Source: an uncultured Christensenella sp.
Lineage (GTDB): Bacteria > Bacillota > Clostridia > Christensenellales > Pumilibacteraceae
Assembly (NCBI GenBank): GCA_910579205.1
Contig: CAJTTD010000005.1
Span: 112,616 to 176,615, forward strand
Direction of reading: 5' to 3'
DNA: 64,000 nt
Shown here: piece after piece, positions 31,341 to 41,426 of the stretch
Layout: each line of letters begins with the position of its first letter
Position numbering within the stretch: position 1 is the first letter of the stretch
Made by a program: the position numbers and the translations under genes
Notes under the pieces: model-generated
What the model was told of the DNA's origin: nothing
Databases searched by the model: none
Seen by the model: the letters and a program-made list of their open reading frames with translations, nothing else

Positions 31341-33095
31341 TTACTCTTCGCTCTCTTTGAGTCCGGACAGTTGATTTACCGTTTCGTCGTACAGCGCGTC
31401 GAGCTGCGCGATATCTTCTTCCTTTACGTACTTGGCTCTGCCTATCTGTTCGCGGCAAGGCACATCGAGCACGGCGTTTATGTCTGCGCCTCTGTCGAGC
31501 GCACGCGCCGCTTGATAGTAATAGCCTACGATGAGCTTGAGCATTTTGAACTGCTTTTTGAGCGAAGTGTACGTATCCACTTCGTGGAACGAGTTTTGAT
31601 GAAGATAATCTTCACGCACCGATTTAGCTGCTTCCATGGTAAGTCTGTCGCGCGGCGACAGCGCGTCCATGCCCACGAGACGCACTATTTCGTCAAGCCG
31701 TGCTTCCTCTTGCAAAAGCTTGCTTATTTCGGCGCGGTACGCAACGAACTGCGCGTCCACGTTTTTTCCGAACCATTCCGCCAGTCTGTCGCTGTACAGC
31801 GAGTAGCTAACGAGCCAGTCTATTGCGGGGAAATGCCGCTTGTACGCGAGCGCGCTCGACAAGCCCCAATACACTTTGACTATGCGGAGCGTAGCTTGGC
31901 TTACCGGTTCGGACATGTCGCCGCCGGGAGGCGATACCGCGCCTATGGCGGTTACAGAACCCGTGCGCTCGCCGCCGCCCAATATCTTTACCGATCCCGC
32001 GCGCTCGTAAAACTCGGCAAGACGGCTCGATAGGTATGCTGGATACCCTTCCTCGCCCGGCATTTCTTGAAGTCTGCCGCTCATTTCGCGAAGTGCCTCC
32101 GCCCAGCGCGACGTGGAGTCCGCCATAATTGCAACGGAGTATCCCATGTCGCGGTAGTACTCGGCAATGGTTATGCCCGTGTAAATGCTCGCTTCGCGCG
32201 CCGCGACGGGCATGTCCGAAGTGTTGGCGATCAGCACGGTGCGCTTCATTAGCGGTTGTCCCGTTTTGGGGTCTATAAGCTCGGGAAATTCGTTGAGAAC
32301 GTCGGTCATTTCGTTGCCGCGTTCGCCGCAGCCCACGTATACTATTATATCGGCGTCGCTCCACTTGGCGAGCGCGTGCTGCAAAACCGTTTTGCCCGAA
32401 CCGAATGGACCGGGAACGGCTGCAACGCCGCCGCGCGCTATGGGGAACAGAGTATCGACTACACGCTGTCCCGTGATGAGCGGCTCTACGGGCGGAAGCT
32501 TTTCCTTATACGGTCTGCCCTTGCGCACGGGCCAGCGTTGGAGCATGCACACATTGCGCTTTTCCTTGCCGTCGGCTATGACAGCTACGGTTTCGTCTAT
32601 GGTGAATTTGCCGCTCAAAATTTTATCTATAACGCCTGATACGCCGTAAGGCACGAGTATCCTATGCGAAATGATCTCGTTTTCTTGCACAGTACCCAAA
32701 ACGTCGCCCGCAGTAACGAGATCGCCCTTTTTGACTGTCGGCTCGAACTCCCACTTTTTTTCGTGATCGAGCGCGGTGGCTTGTATGCCGCGGTCTATCC
32801 TATCGCCCGACAGCTCTTGCAAGCTTTGGAGCGGACGCTGTATACCGTCGTAAATACCGCCGATAAGCCCGGGGGCAAGCTCTACCGAAAGCGGCTGCTC
32901 GGTGGATACTACGGGTTCGCCCGTGCCGAGCATGCTCGTTTCTTCGTACACTTGAACGGACGCTAGATCGCCGCGAAGCTCTATAACTTCGCCTATCAGA
33001 CCTTTGTCCGAAACGCGCACCACGTCGTACATTTTTACGTCTTTCATGCCGTCCGCTACTATAAGCGGTCCGCTTATTTTAATGATCTTTCCCAT
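31341..33095 (-). CDS. ntpA: V-type ATP synthase catalytic subunit A
   Basis: The 584-residue catalytic subunit starts [17 protein letters not shown] and has the Walker A loop [12 protein letters not shown], the following [12 protein letters not shown], Walker B-region [19 protein letters not shown] and the large 'non-homologous' insertion around residues 115-190 typical of A/V-type A subunits. With B it forms the ATP-hydrolysing or synthesising head. It sits between subunits F and B, the order found in clostridial and enterococcal ntp operons. Confidence 0.97.
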   Translation of the reverse strand: MGKIIKISGPLIVADGMKDVKMYDVVRVSDKGLIGEVIELRGDLASVQVYEETSMLGTGEPVVSTEQPLSVELAPGLIGGIYDGIQRPLQSLQELSGDRIDRGIQATALDHEKKWEFEPTVKKGDLVTAGDVLGTVQENEIISHRILVPYGVSGVIDKILSGKFTIDETVAVIADGKEKRNVCMLQRWPVRKGRPYKEKLPPVEPLITGQRVVDTLFPIARGGVAAVPGPFGSGKTVLQHALAKWSDADIIVYVGCGERGNEMTDVLNEFPELIDPKTGQPLMKRTVLIANTSDMPVAAREASIYTGITIAEYYRDMGYSVAIMADSTSRWAEALREMSGRLQEMPGEEGYPAYLSSRLAEFYERAGSVKILGGGERTGSVTAIGAVSPPGGDMSEPVSQATLRIVKVYWGLSSALAYKRHFPAIDWLVSYSLYSDRLAEWFGKNVDAQFVAYRAEISKLLQEEARLDEIVRLVGMDALSPRDRLTMEAAKSVREDYLHQNSFHEVDTYTSLKKQFKMLKLIVGYYYQAARALDRGADINAVLDVPCREQIGRAKYVKEEDIAQLDALYDETVNQLSGLKESEE

Positions 33096-33159
33096 GATCG
33101 CTCCTTACCGACCGAGATCGCAGTGCGGAAATCTTATTTCCGCAGCACACCCTCATTGA

Positions 33160-33486
33160 TCAATCGAACAGAATATCCACGCCCACTGCTTTTTCCACGT
33201 CGCGCTTTATGCCCGCCATGCCGAAGCCGTTAGAGCCGTTTGCGCTCGGTATGGCAAGGACTGCGGGATACGGCTGTTCCTTTAGTTTTTGCATGAGCGC
33301 GTCCATTTTCGCCGCATAGTTTTCGGTTACGAGTATGACCGCGTATTCGTCGGTTTTGGCGAGCTTGCGCAAAACATCTGCGGCTTGGTACTCGTCCGAT
33401 ACCTTTTGCACCGTTGCGCCTATCGCCATGAACGCCGTAACGCTCTCGCTGTCGCCTATGACGGCTATTTTACCGATTTTTTCCAC
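33160..33486 (-). CDS. ntpG: V-type ATP synthase subunit F
   Basis: The 108-residue Rossmann-like subunit binds the central shaft D. KIAVIGDSESVTAFMAIGA at the start, AVILVTENYAAKM and PAVLAIPSANGS match the family. It overlaps no neighbour and lies 9 bases after subunit C. Confidence 0.93.
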   Translation of the reverse strand: MEKIGKIAVIGDSESVTAFMAIGATVQKVSDEYQAADVLRKLAKTDEYAVILVTENYAAKMDALMQKLKEQPYPAVLAIPSANGSNGFGMAGIKRDVEKAVGVDILFD

Positions 33487-33495
33487 TGTCGCTCC

Positions 33496-34476
33496 TTAAT
33501 CGTAAAGCTTGGGCATGCGCTCGAAAAACGTGTCGCGCGTATCAGTTTTTATACACACCAACGCGGTCTTTATCGTTTTGAGTTCTATGCGCTGCAAAGC
33601 GTAGTAGTTGAGAAACGGCTCGAACGTCGTCATAGCGGCGCAAGGCGAATCTGTCATGAAATACAAAAAGTCGTCCGCGTCGCGCTCGAATGCGCCCAAC
33701 GAAGAAAACCCGTTCTCCTCTATGCGCTCCGCCGCTTGTTCGTACGGAGTGCCGTTAAAGCTATCGGAAAAGCTTTCCGCGCTTACCGCCGCTTCGAGCT
33801 TGTCCAAAGCTATCTTGCCGCCGTCTATAAACTCCGCGCGCCTTATGCCCAATCTGCGCAGCCGCGCCGCGGTAAGAATGTTTTTAAGGTCTATCTCGGC
33901 GCGGAAATATTTTTTCACCGAATGCACGCCGCAAGACAGCACGTACTTGTACATCGCGCGAGTGATGGCGATATCGATATTTTGCGGCTTGCTTTCGCCC
34001 TCTTCGTCAAGCCCTTCGAGCGCGCGGCTTAAAAACACGTCCGCGTCATCGTACTCGCCGTCGGCTATCTTAGTCGCGTCCTTTTCAGTTTGATAATACG
34101 CGTCCGACGGAACTTCTATAAACCGCGACTTGTAAGCGAGCTTTACATTGTTGTACCAAAACGGCGCAATAAGCGCATCCGCCGCCCGTCTGTCCGCCAC
34201 CGTGTCGGCTATAAACGCGATAAAACGATCCGTTTCTTCTACGATAAACTTGTCGACGGTGTTTCCCGCCGTATAAGAATAACCGTAGTCGCCCAGCATT
34301 TTAAAAGCGGCTTCCACCGTGGGAGCGTCTACGATACGCCTAAGTCTTTCGGCGTCGAGACGTTTTGAATATTGCATTGCCAACGTGTTGGCAAATACGG
34401 TCGTCGAAGCTGTCATATTACCGTTACCGATTGATCCTTTTAGCATGCCGCGTCGATACGCATACATGCAAGCCAT
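33496..34476 (-). CDS. ntpC: V-type ATP synthase subunit C
   Basis: Subunit C (326 residues from the first ATG) links the central shaft to the membrane rotor ring. The all-helical sequence with 'FANTLAMQYSKRLDAERLRRI', 'YFRAEIDLKNILTAARLRRLG' and the final region 'YYALQRIELKTIKTALVCIKT' matches the family. The start is uncertain. The ATG at 34476 has AAGGG four bases upstream overlapping the subunit E stop, while the ATG at 34416 (MTASTTVFANT) would better fit the family N-terminus but has only a distant AAAGGAT. Confidence 0.9.
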   Translation of the reverse strand: MACMYAYRRGMLKGSIGNGNMTASTTVFANTLAMQYSKRLDAERLRRIVDAPTVEAAFKMLGDYGYSYTAGNTVDKFIVEETDRFIAFIADTVADRRAADALIAPFWYNNVKLAYKSRFIEVPSDAYYQTEKDATKIADGEYDDADVFLSRALEGLDEEGESKPQNIDIAITRAMYKYVLSCGVHSVKKYFRAEIDLKNILTAARLRRLGIRRAEFIDGGKIALDKLEAAVSAESFSDSFNGTPYEQAAERIEENGFSSLGAFERDADDFLYFMTDSPCAAMTTFEPFLNYYALQRIELKTIKTALVCIKTDTRDTFFERMPKLYD

Positions 34477-34483
34477 ACCGCCC

Positions 34484-35065
34484 TTACAGATCCAAAGCGG
34501 ACACCGTGCCGCTTTCCGTCTTTTCCGTAAGATCGGATATTATTTCGTCCACCGAAAGATCGCGGTCGTACTTTGCATTGCGCAACACCACCCCGCCGTC
34601 GAAATCGCCTTGTTCTTTGGACAGCGAAAGCTTCTTTTTGAGCGCGGTCGATATCTTTTTTACCCACGCCGCGTTTATGCGCTTACTGTCGCGTTTGGCA
34701 GCGATTATCTCGTCGCCGTCTTCGGCATTGGCTGCTATGAGCTTTTGCATGAGCTTAAGATATTCGCCGTCGGGAAGCCCCAGTATCTTTTCGCGCACGG
34801 CGGCGTACACAGCAGAAACGCATTCGCGCTTTGCCCTAAGCTCTATCTTGCCCGCTTCCAACTCGCCGAGCTTCAGTCGCCCCGCATATGCGGCTTGAGC
34901 GGCGGCTTGAGCCGACTTTTCCGCATCTAAGCGCGCTTCTTCAAGCTCCGCTCGCAGCGCGTCTATCGCCGCGTTTTGCGCGTTGACCGCTTCTTCGACC
35001 ATTGCCGCAGACGTCTTTTGCGCCGACTGCAAAATATCGTCGATCAGATTTTCTTTGCCTTGCAT
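34484..35065 (-). CDS. ntpE: V-type ATP synthase subunit E
   Basis: The 193-residue peripheral-stalk subunit has a long coiled-coil N-terminal half rich in Ala, Glu and Lys. Its globular C-terminal half is less conserved (DFDGGVVLRNAKYDRDLSVDEIISDL, the typical E-subunit motif 'GG.vl......i..nt.de.l'). It heterodimerises with the H/G subunit at the operon start to form the outer stalk. It starts 3 bases after subunit K. Confidence 0.9.
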   Translation of the reverse strand: MQGKENLIDDILQSAQKTSAAMVEEAVNAQNAAIDALRAELEEARLDAEKSAQAAAQAAYAGRLKLGELEAGKIELRAKRECVSAVYAAVREKILGLPDGEYLKLMQKLIAANAEDGDEIIAAKRDSKRINAAWVKKISTALKKKLSLSKEQGDFDGGVVLRNAKYDRDLSVDEIISDLTEKTESGTVSALDL

Positions 35066-35068
35066 GAC

Positions 35069-35602
<534 letters not shown>

Positions 35603-37630
35603 TTAATTGTATCTTACGTACTTTGTCTTTTGACCGAGCGGCGAAAACAGTCTGCCGCCGCCGTCGTAAAACTTGCCGTAAAACTCCAAAAACTGCAAAC
35701 GCGCGTCATGCACGTACGCGCTGAGCACGCCGAGCGCGAGGTTGAATGTGTGCAGTACCGCCAGCACCACCGCGCCGACTACATACCCTACGACGGGTAT
35801 CCCCATTATTATGCCGCCGAGGCTATTGAACGCAAGACCTATGGCGCAGCTCGCAAGACACAGACCGAACAGTCGGCAATACGACAGCAGATCGGATAAA
35901 ATGTTCACCAGCCCGTAAAGGCCTTTGAAACCGCCCACTATCTTGCCGAACACGTTTTTGCTTTTGCGTCCGCCGAATACGAGTATGAGCGCGACGCCAG
36001 CTATAGCCAAGGCCATTGCCGCGGTCTTTAGCGCGGCGGGCGGAACAAAATCGATCGTTATACCGAGCATGGGCGCGAGCGACGGCAACATGCCTACGAC
36101 GAGACACACAAGCGCGGCAAACAACAGTATTATCGAGCCGCAGTCGAATATTGCCGAAAACGGCTTACCGTCCTTGCACAGCGCGACAAACTTGATTACA
36201 AATCCCGTTACTATCTGCACGCAACCGAACGCTATGCTCATAACGAGAAGAAGCAACGGTTTGTCGAGCGGGTTGAGTATGAGCGCGACGTTGGTCTCAC
36301 CGAAATCTATGGAAAAATATCCGCCGAAAAGCACGCCCCATATGATAGAAGATATGCCGCCCATGCCAACGAGCAAAGCGAGCCGTCTCAAGCCGCCGTC
36401 GAACTTTTTGCAGTTGCCTATCACAAGTCCCGCTACGGCGAGGATAAGTCCGTAACCCGCGTCGCCTATCATGATACCGAAGAACAGAAAATAGAACACA
36501 GCCATGATCGGGTTGGGGTCTATCTCCTTGTACCGCGGCGGACTGTACATGTTGGTTATCTCTTCGTAAGGCGCGACCACCTTGTTGTTGCACACGAGCG
36601 TAGGCGGCTCGTCGCGCTCTTCGGGCGCGAGCAGTTGCAACAACACTTCGGGATGTTCGGCTTGTATCTCTTGCGTTACCGATTGCGCAACGCTCTCGGG
36701 CAGCCAGCCCTCGAGAATGAAAGTTTGATCGGTCTGTAAAAAATCACGCTCGGCTACGGCGCATTCTATTTCGAGACCTATAACATCGTAAAGTATGCGC
36801 AGCTCGTTTACGAATTTCTCGTACGCGAGCGCTTTGACGTTTAGCGCAAACATATGCCGCTCTACGTCGTCGAGTTCCGCTTTAAGCGCAGATATCTTTT
36901 GCTCGGCGGTACAGTCGTCGTTTAGAGTACAACGTGTATAACCGAGCGCGCTCATGCTCTTTACAAGCTCGTCGGAAGCGGCGGCTCTGCATAAAGCTAT
37001 TATCGCAGTCCCGTCGCCGCGCACGATATCGTATGCGCAAGGAAGCGCATCGAGCGCTTGTTCTACCGGTGTCGACGCTTTGTCGTGAAATAAAAATATA
37101 CGCACATCTCCGTCGCGATCGAGAGCCGATAGTTTTATCGGCACGCAAGCGAACGGCGCGTACGTTTTGATAACGTTGTTTAAAGACTGGACGCGCGACT
37201 TGTCCTCGGACAGCTCGAACGATATCTTTTGCAGACTGTCGCACACATCCATCAATTCGTATTCCCTTGCGCGAGCGTCCGAAAAATCCGCGCGAGTTAT
37301 GAGAGTGCGCGCGTTTGAATACTTCTCTTTGGATACGGTTATGCCGAGCGGCTCGGCTCTGCCCTTTTTTACGTCCCGCTCGTTGGCATCGACCGCCGCG
37401 GCGACGGTAGCGTGCCGCGCCTTTAAAAAGTCGAGCGCGAAAGCGAGCTTGCTTTGCTTTAGTTTGAGCGCGTCGCAAAGCCCGTCGGCATTGCCGCCGC
37501 CGAGATCGTGCGCGGTAACTTCGGTAGCCCGCGCCTCAAACAAGCCGCGCGAGGCGAGCTTGTCCACTATTCTTTTTTGCTTGGAACGCAATCCGACAAG
37601 TCGGAGATGCGCCATATCGGCAATCGCCAT
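35603..37630 (-). CDS. ntpI: V-type ATP synthase subunit I
   Basis: The 675-residue stator subunit has an N-terminal cytoplasmic coiled-coil domain (to ~345) and about eight C-terminal membrane helices starting around PNPIMAVFYFLFFGIMIGDAGYGL. The family motif NMYSPPRYKEIDPNP precedes the first helix. This subunit provides the ion half-channels facing the K ring; the usual helix-7 Arg region lies near LLSYCRLFGLCLAS. Its ATG touches the stop of the preceding small subunit. Confidence 0.95.
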   Translation of the reverse strand: MAIADMAHLRLVGLRSKQKRIVDKLASRGLFEARATEVTAHDLGGGNADGLCDALKLKQSKLAFALDFLKARHATVAAAVDANERDVKKGRAEPLGITVSKEKYSNARTLITRADFSDARAREYELMDVCDSLQKISFELSEDKSRVQSLNNVIKTYAPFACVPIKLSALDRDGDVRIFLFHDKASTPVEQALDALPCAYDIVRGDGTAIIALCRAAASDELVKSMSALGYTRCTLNDDCTAEQKISALKAELDDVERHMFALNVKALAYEKFVNELRILYDVIGLEIECAVAERDFLQTDQTFILEGWLPESVAQSVTQEIQAEHPEVLLQLLAPEERDEPPTLVCNNKVVAPYEEITNMYSPPRYKEIDPNPIMAVFYFLFFGIMIGDAGYGLILAVAGLVIGNCKKFDGGLRRLALLVGMGGISSIIWGVLFGGYFSIDFGETNVALILNPLDKPLLLLVMSIAFGCVQIVTGFVIKFVALCKDGKPFSAIFDCGSIILLFAALVCLVVGMLPSLAPMLGITIDFVPPAALKTAAMALAIAGVALILVFGGRKSKNVFGKIVGGFKGLYGLVNILSDLLSYCRLFGLCLASCAIGLAFNSLGGIIMGIPVVGYVVGAVVLAVLHTFNLALGVLSAYVHDARLQFLEFYGKFYDGGGRLFSPLGQKTKYVRYN

Positions 37631-37998
37631 TACAAATCTCCGAGCTGCGCGAAGAGTTCCGCCGCGCGTTTTTCTATGCTCTTACGCTTGGACGCGATAA
37701 GCTTTTTGCCTTGCTCTTCCGCCTCTGCCACAAGCTTTTTACACTCTTCGTCCGCCTTGGCTATAGCTTCGGCGACGGCGCGCTCTTTATAAGCCGCTAT
37801 GACGCGGGCATTGTCCTCGCGCATAGCGCGCTCGCGCGTTGCGCCGTCCAGCTGCACCGCCTTTACCGACTCTTCCGCATGCTCGACCGAGCGCTTTGCT
37901 TGTTCCTCCGCGGAAAGTATTTCGCCGATGGCGGAGTTGAGTTCTTCGTCAAGCTCCGCGCGGTCTCTGTATTCCAAAGCAGCTTGCTTCTTAGCCAT
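37630..37998 (-). CDS. V-type ATP synthase stalk subunit G/H-like coiled coil
   Basis: The 122-residue, almost wholly charged helical protein starts at the ATG at 37998 (MAKKQAALEYRD), which has AGGAAGG directly upstream; in-frame codons further up fall within rpiB. Alternating Ala/Glu/Lys heptads and position before subunit I identify it as the small peripheral-stalk partner of subunit E. Sequence conservation in this family is low, so the call relies on context. Its start overlaps the rpiB stop by 8 bases. Confidence 0.8.
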   Translation of the reverse strand: MAKKQAALEYRDRAELDEELNSAIGEILSAEEQAKRSVEHAEESVKAVQLDGATRERAMREDNARVIAAYKERAVAEAIAKADEECKKLVAEAEEQGKKLIASKRKSIEKRAAELFAQLGDL

Positions 37999-38434
37999 TT
38001 CCTTCCTCGAATGCGCATATCTTGTCAACGCGCTGAGCATGTCTGCCGCCCGCAAACTCCGTCGCCAAAAACGCGCGAACTATGCCGAGCGCGGTTTCGA
38101 TATCGGTGTTTGCCGCGCCGAGCGCGAGCACGTTGGCGTTGTTGTGTTCGCGGCACAGCTTGCCCATGTCGGCGTTGAAGCACAGTCCGCAGCGCACGCC
38201 TTTTACCTTATTGGCGCATATGCTCATGCCCACGCCCGTTTTGCATATCACTATTCCGCGCGCGCCGCTTTCGGCAGCGACCTTTTGCGCAACGGCTAAC
38301 CCAAAGTCGGGATAATCGACCGACTGTTCACCGTCTGTGCCGAGATCGGTATACGATTCGCCCATACCGTCGAGCATTTTTTTGATAGCGGCTTTAAGTT
38401 CCAGACCGCCGTGATCGCAACCAATGTATATCAT
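37991..38434 (-). CDS. rpiB: Ribose-5-phosphate isomerase B
   Basis: The 147-residue protein interconverts ribose 5-phosphate and ribulose 5-phosphate. IGCDHGGLELK at the start, the catalytic Cys in ICKTGVGMSICANKVKGVRCGLC, and GGRHAQRVDKI near the C-terminus match RpiB. The usual CGTG reads CKTG, a minor change next to the catalytic Cys. It is the first gene of the V-ATPase transcript by position and overlaps the second gene. With the ywlC and ywlE-like genes just upstream it repeats the ywlC-ywlE-rpiB order of Bacillus subtilis. Confidence 0.94.
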   Translation of the reverse strand: MIYIGCDHGGLELKAAIKKMLDGMGESYTDLGTDGEQSVDYPDFGLAVAQKVAAESGARGIVICKTGVGMSICANKVKGVRCGLCFNADMGKLCREHNNANVLALGAANTDIETALGIVRAFLATEFAGGRHAQRVDKICAFEEGNG

Positions 38435-38562
38435 GTCGCTCCTCTATATGTGATTTATAGTATATTCTAATGTGTGAAATTATATCGCACCCGCGCTCGA
38501 CCTATCTCAAACGACTTATCGATCTAAGATGCCGCGTTCGCAAAAATACGATATCGTGTATG

Positions 38563-38591
38563 ATTATACCACATATCTTTGAGTTTGTCGA
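38563..38591 (-). promoter_or_regulatory. Promoter of the rpiB/V-ATPase operon
   Basis: On the minus strand TCGACA (38591-38586), 17 bases, then TATAAT (38568-38563) with an extended TG at -14/-15 context (TGTGG). The leader of ~120 bases contains the palindrome ACGATATCGT. Confidence 0.75.
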
Positions 38592-38618
38592 GTGTTTTTT
38601 ACCTTCGGCAAACGCCGT

Positions 38619-39104
38619 CTACGACCGCTCGGCAATGATCTCGTCGCACATTTCGAGTATTTTGTCAAATCCCGACTTGAGTATGTCGGCGCACTTAAGA
38701 TATGCGGGCAGCGGATAGCAGTACGGATCGAACACGGGCGAACCGATAAGCCGCTCGTACGATACGGCATTCTTGCCGCCGCAAGCGCGGGCGTATTCCT
38801 CGTTGACCGCCACTATAAGATCGGACTCGAGCGACATGCGCACGGTAAACGGCTTTGCCTTTCGCTTGGTGTGTTTGACTCCGAGAACGCTTAGCGCTTG
38901 GTCTGCGCTTTCCGTCAGATAATCGTTGCATGCGGCGTAAAGCCCCGCGCTCGACACATTGAACTCGCTACTGCGCTTTTTCTCCTTGAGATATTCTTTG
39001 AACATGAATTCCGCCATGGGCGAGCGACACGTGTTGCCCGCACATACGAATATCAGTTTGAATTTTTCCTTTGCGCCGTCATGCGCAACGCTCTTTTCCG
39101 ACAC
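38619..39104 (-). CDS. Low-molecular-weight phosphatase, YwlE-like (probable protein-arginine phosphatase)
   Basis: The 161-residue protein carries the LMW-PTP P-loop CAGNTCRSPMAE near the N-terminus and the general-acid DP motif in FDPY near residue 130. The P-loop residue two before the Arg is Thr, as in B. subtilis YwlE, where this Thr selects phosphoarginine; tyrosine phosphatases have Ile or similar there. I chose the GTG at 39104 because GGGAGG lies eight bases upstream; the GTG at 39113 is too close to that site. The context ywlC-ywlE-rpiB supports the call. No McsB arginine kinase is in the window. Confidence 0.85.
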   Translation of the reverse strand: MSEKSVAHDGAKEKFKLIFVCAGNTCRSPMAEFMFKEYLKEKKRSSEFNVSSAGLYAACNDYLTESADQALSVLGVKHTKRKAKPFTVRMSLESDLIVAVNEEYARACGGKNAVSYERLIGSPVFDPYCYPLPAYLKCADILKSGFDKILEMCDEIIAERS

Positions 39105-39125
39105 AGCGCACACCTCCCGCGCGGA

Positions 39126-40106
39126 CTATATTATCTGTCCGCCGCTTATTTTTATAAGCCTGTTGACAAGCGACTCGCCTATGCCTTTCGGCTCTACGCC
39201 CTCGGCTATTACGGCGTCGTACCGCTCCGCATCCGCTTTTCTGAGCCGCGCAAACAGATTGTGCGCGTACTCCGAATAGTCCTTGCCTACGGTAAACACC
39301 GCGCGGTCGCCATACTTTTTTTTGTTGCCGTTTAAGCAAAGCACTACGGTCTTTCTGCCGCGCGCGGCAAGCTCGTCGTACTTGCGGCAAATATTCTCGC
39401 TCATATTATCGTAGAACGCCGAAAACAGTATATCGGCTTGCGGCACATACTTGATGCTCTTTTTTCCGTCGCGCTTTACTACGACGTCGCCTATCGCCGC
39501 TTTGAGCTTATCCAAAGTAACCCCGCCGACGCGGTGTACCGTGGGCGGCTCGGTGCGCGTATCCACGATCGTCGATTCTATGCCTATCTCCGACTCGCCG
39601 CCGTCGAGTATGTAATCTATCTTGCCTTTGAGATCGTCCGCCACGTGGCTCGCGAGCGTAGGGCTGGGCTTGGACGACGTGTTTGCGCTCGGCACTACGA
39701 CGGGCTTGCGCACGAGATCTATCAGTTTGAGCGCTATGGGGTTGTTTGGTATGCGCACCGCTACGGTGGACGAGCCCGCGGTTACTACGTCGGGTATGCA
39801 GTCGGCTTTATCCAACAAAAGCGTTAGCGCGCCCGGCATGAACTTTTCTATAAGGACGCGCGCCTTTTGCGGAATGTTTTTCGCAACGCCGTCTATCGCC
39901 GATTTTTTAGAGACCGCGACTATGAGCGGATTATCGCTCGGACGCTTTTTAACGTCGTATAACCGCTTGACCGCCGCGGAGTCCGTGGCGACTGCGCCGA
40001 GCGCGTATACGGTTTCCGTCGGGAACGCCACAAGTCCGCCGCCATTCAGCTTGGCGGCGCATCGCATTATGTTTTCGTTTGTAGGCTGTAATAATTGAGT
40101 ATCCAC
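39126..40106 (-). CDS. ywlC: L-threonylcarbamoyladenylate synthase (YrdC/Sua5 type)
   Basis: The 326-residue enzyme makes threonylcarbamoyl-AMP from Thr, bicarbonate and ATP for t6A37 tRNA modification. The YrdC domain (residues ~10-190) shows GGLVAFPTETVYALGA, KKRPSDNPL, PGALTLLL and VPSANTSSKPSPT. The C-terminal ~110 residues form the Sua5 domain that caps the active site. The start is GTG at 40106, because GGAG sits six bases upstream and the longer frame would begin inside the promoter. It overlaps no gene and is followed after 21 bases by the ywlE-like gene. Confidence 0.93.
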   Translation of the reverse strand: MDTQLLQPTNENIMRCAAKLNGGGLVAFPTETVYALGAVATDSAAVKRLYDVKKRPSDNPLIVAVSKKSAIDGVAKNIPQKARVLIEKFMPGALTLLLDKADCIPDVVTAGSSTVAVRIPNNPIALKLIDLVRKPVVVPSANTSSKPSPTLASHVADDLKGKIDYILDGGESEIGIESTIVDTRTEPPTVHRVGGVTLDKLKAAIGDVVVKRDGKKSIKYVPQADILFSAFYDNMSENICRKYDELAARGRKTVVLCLNGNKKKYGDRAVFTVGKDYSEYAHNLFARLRKADAERYDAVIAEGVEPKGIGESLVNRLIKISGGQII

Positions 40107-40117
40107 TGTGTTCTCCG

Positions 40118-40146
40118 TACTCGTTTTCGTATGTATATTGTATAAT
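40118..40146. promoter_or_regulatory. Divergent promoter region between ywlC and the membrane protein gene
   Basis: TATAAT at 40141-40146 serves the plus strand (weak -35). On the opposite strand TACAAT overlaps it (TTATACAATATAC). The two -10 boxes face each other within ~10 bases. Confidence 0.5.
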
Positions 40147-40175
40147 TTTAGCACATCGAGCCGATAATTACAAGC

Positions 40176-40937
40176 ATGAAGAGCAAGTTTGCAAAAATTA
40201 CGGACGGTACGATAGGCGCGGCACTTATATTTTTTGCCGCGGCGGCAGTGTACAAATACTACATGCCGTTATCTATTGCCGTGTTTTGCGCGCTTTCCAC
40301 AACGGCATGCGCATTTGTTCTTTTAGGATTCACGGGCAAAAAGCGATCGAATGCCGCCATGCTGTCCAAAGCCGCCGACGACATGTTTTTCGATTTTATG
40401 TTTTGCGACGGGAACGCGCCCGCCCGCTCGCTCTTTAAAGGCTTAAAGGCAAAAAACGCCGACATAGCGATGCACGGCAGCGGAGTTTTCTTAAACGACT
40501 GCGCGGCGTACTTTTCGTTCGACGCGCCGTTGACGGCGGCAAAAGCCGCGCGGTTCATTTCCAAAGCCAAGCACTACGGCGCGAAAAAACTGACCGTGTT
40601 CTGCAAAGATCCGCCGCTCTTTTCTCTCGATATAGACGGCATATCTCTGTCCGTAGTTTACGGGAACGACGCGTACAAGCTGTTCGCATCGCTCGGCTGC
40701 GCGCCCAAACGACGCTTTTCGCCCAAACGCAAAAAGCGCTTTTCCGCATTGCGCGGCGCTCTGGGGAAAGACAAGCTGCCCCGCTATCTTTTGCTGTCCG
40801 CGTCAATGTTCGGCGTTGCGGTGCTAACGAGATCGATCATTACCGTCGTATGCGCGTCGATATGCGCCGCGCTTTTTACCGCCACAGCCGTATACTCCGC
40901 CGTCATATCTTTAAAGTCGAATAAGCAATCCATTTAA
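40176..40937 (+). CDS. Unknown membrane protein with cytosolic central domain
   Basis: The 253-residue product has two membrane helices at the N-terminus (~13-52), a soluble ~130-residue central domain (~55-195) and two C-terminal helices (~203-245). The central part (TAAKAARFISKAKHYGAKKLTVFCKDPPLF) has an alternating strand/helix pattern vaguely like a restriction-endonuclease or Rossmann-type domain, but no catalytic motif can be named. It is divergent from ywlC. There is no clear RBS before the ATG. Its stop overlaps the end of the converging SLOG gene by 4 bases. Confidence 0.65.
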   Translation: MKSKFAKITDGTIGAALIFFAAAAVYKYYMPLSIAVFCALSTTACAFVLLGFTGKKRSNAAMLSKAADDMFFDFMFCDGNAPARSLFKGLKAKNADIAMHGSGVFLNDCAAYFSFDAPLTAAKAARFISKAKHYGAKKLTVFCKDPPLFSLDIDGISLSVVYGNDAYKLFASLGCAPKRRFSPKRKKRFSALRGALGKDKLPRYLLLSASMFGVAVLTRSIITVVCASICAALFTATAVYSAVISLKSNKQSI

Positions 40938-41419
40938 TGTAATAAATCAGCAACATTTATTATTGGTTTATTAGTTTGTTCCGCATATTTCACAGCATGA
41001 GCCGTACCACTTACCATTTTTCCAAATCGATTTTTTGACTTAATGTCTTTATTGTAATAAACTAAAACCAAATCGCTCATATCAATCATTGCTTCATTTC
41101 TCTTTATATATGATAAAGCCCCGGCATTATCAACTTTGTTAGGATACTCCGTAGCTTCATAAAAAGATAATAAATATTTTTCATAGTCGTCATTAATATA
41201 CTTATATGCAGCTCTAAGATACACTCTTTTGATAAATTTGTATTGATTTAATAAATCACTTACTACGTCATAACATATGTCATTAAAATTACTTTTACTT
41301 CCAAATAGAAACGTATCGACATCTTGGTCATTAATTAAAATTTCTAACAAGTTACTGATAAAACTATATAATTCTAAGGAATATTTGACATTTCTATGCC
41401 CTATCACTGCTACTTTCAT
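40934..41419 (-). CDS. SLOG/DUF1273-like nucleotide-binding protein, AT-rich
   Basis: The 161-residue protein starts at the ATG at 41419 (MKVAVIGHRNV). The Rossmann-like start VAVIGHRN, the segment DTFLFGSKSNFNDICYDVVSDL and the motif RNEAMIDMSDLVLVYYN match small SLOG proteins related to YpsA/DUF1273, common in clostridial genomes and mobile regions and thought to bind nucleotide-type ligands. Base use is strikingly AT-rich and uses AAT/ATT/AAA codons unlike all neighbours, which indicates recent transfer. The ATG lies seven bases after a -10 box, so the mRNA is probably leaderless. Biological role unknown. Confidence 0.72.
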   Translation of the reverse strand: MKVAVIGHRNVKYSLELYSFISNLLEILINDQDVDTFLFGSKSNFNDICYDVVSDLLNQYKFIKRVYLRAAYKYINDDYEKYLLSFYEATEYPNKVDNAGALSYIKRNEAMIDMSDLVLVYYNKDIKSKNRFGKMVSGTAHAVKYAEQTNKPIINVADLLH

Positions 41420-41426
41420 AAAAATT

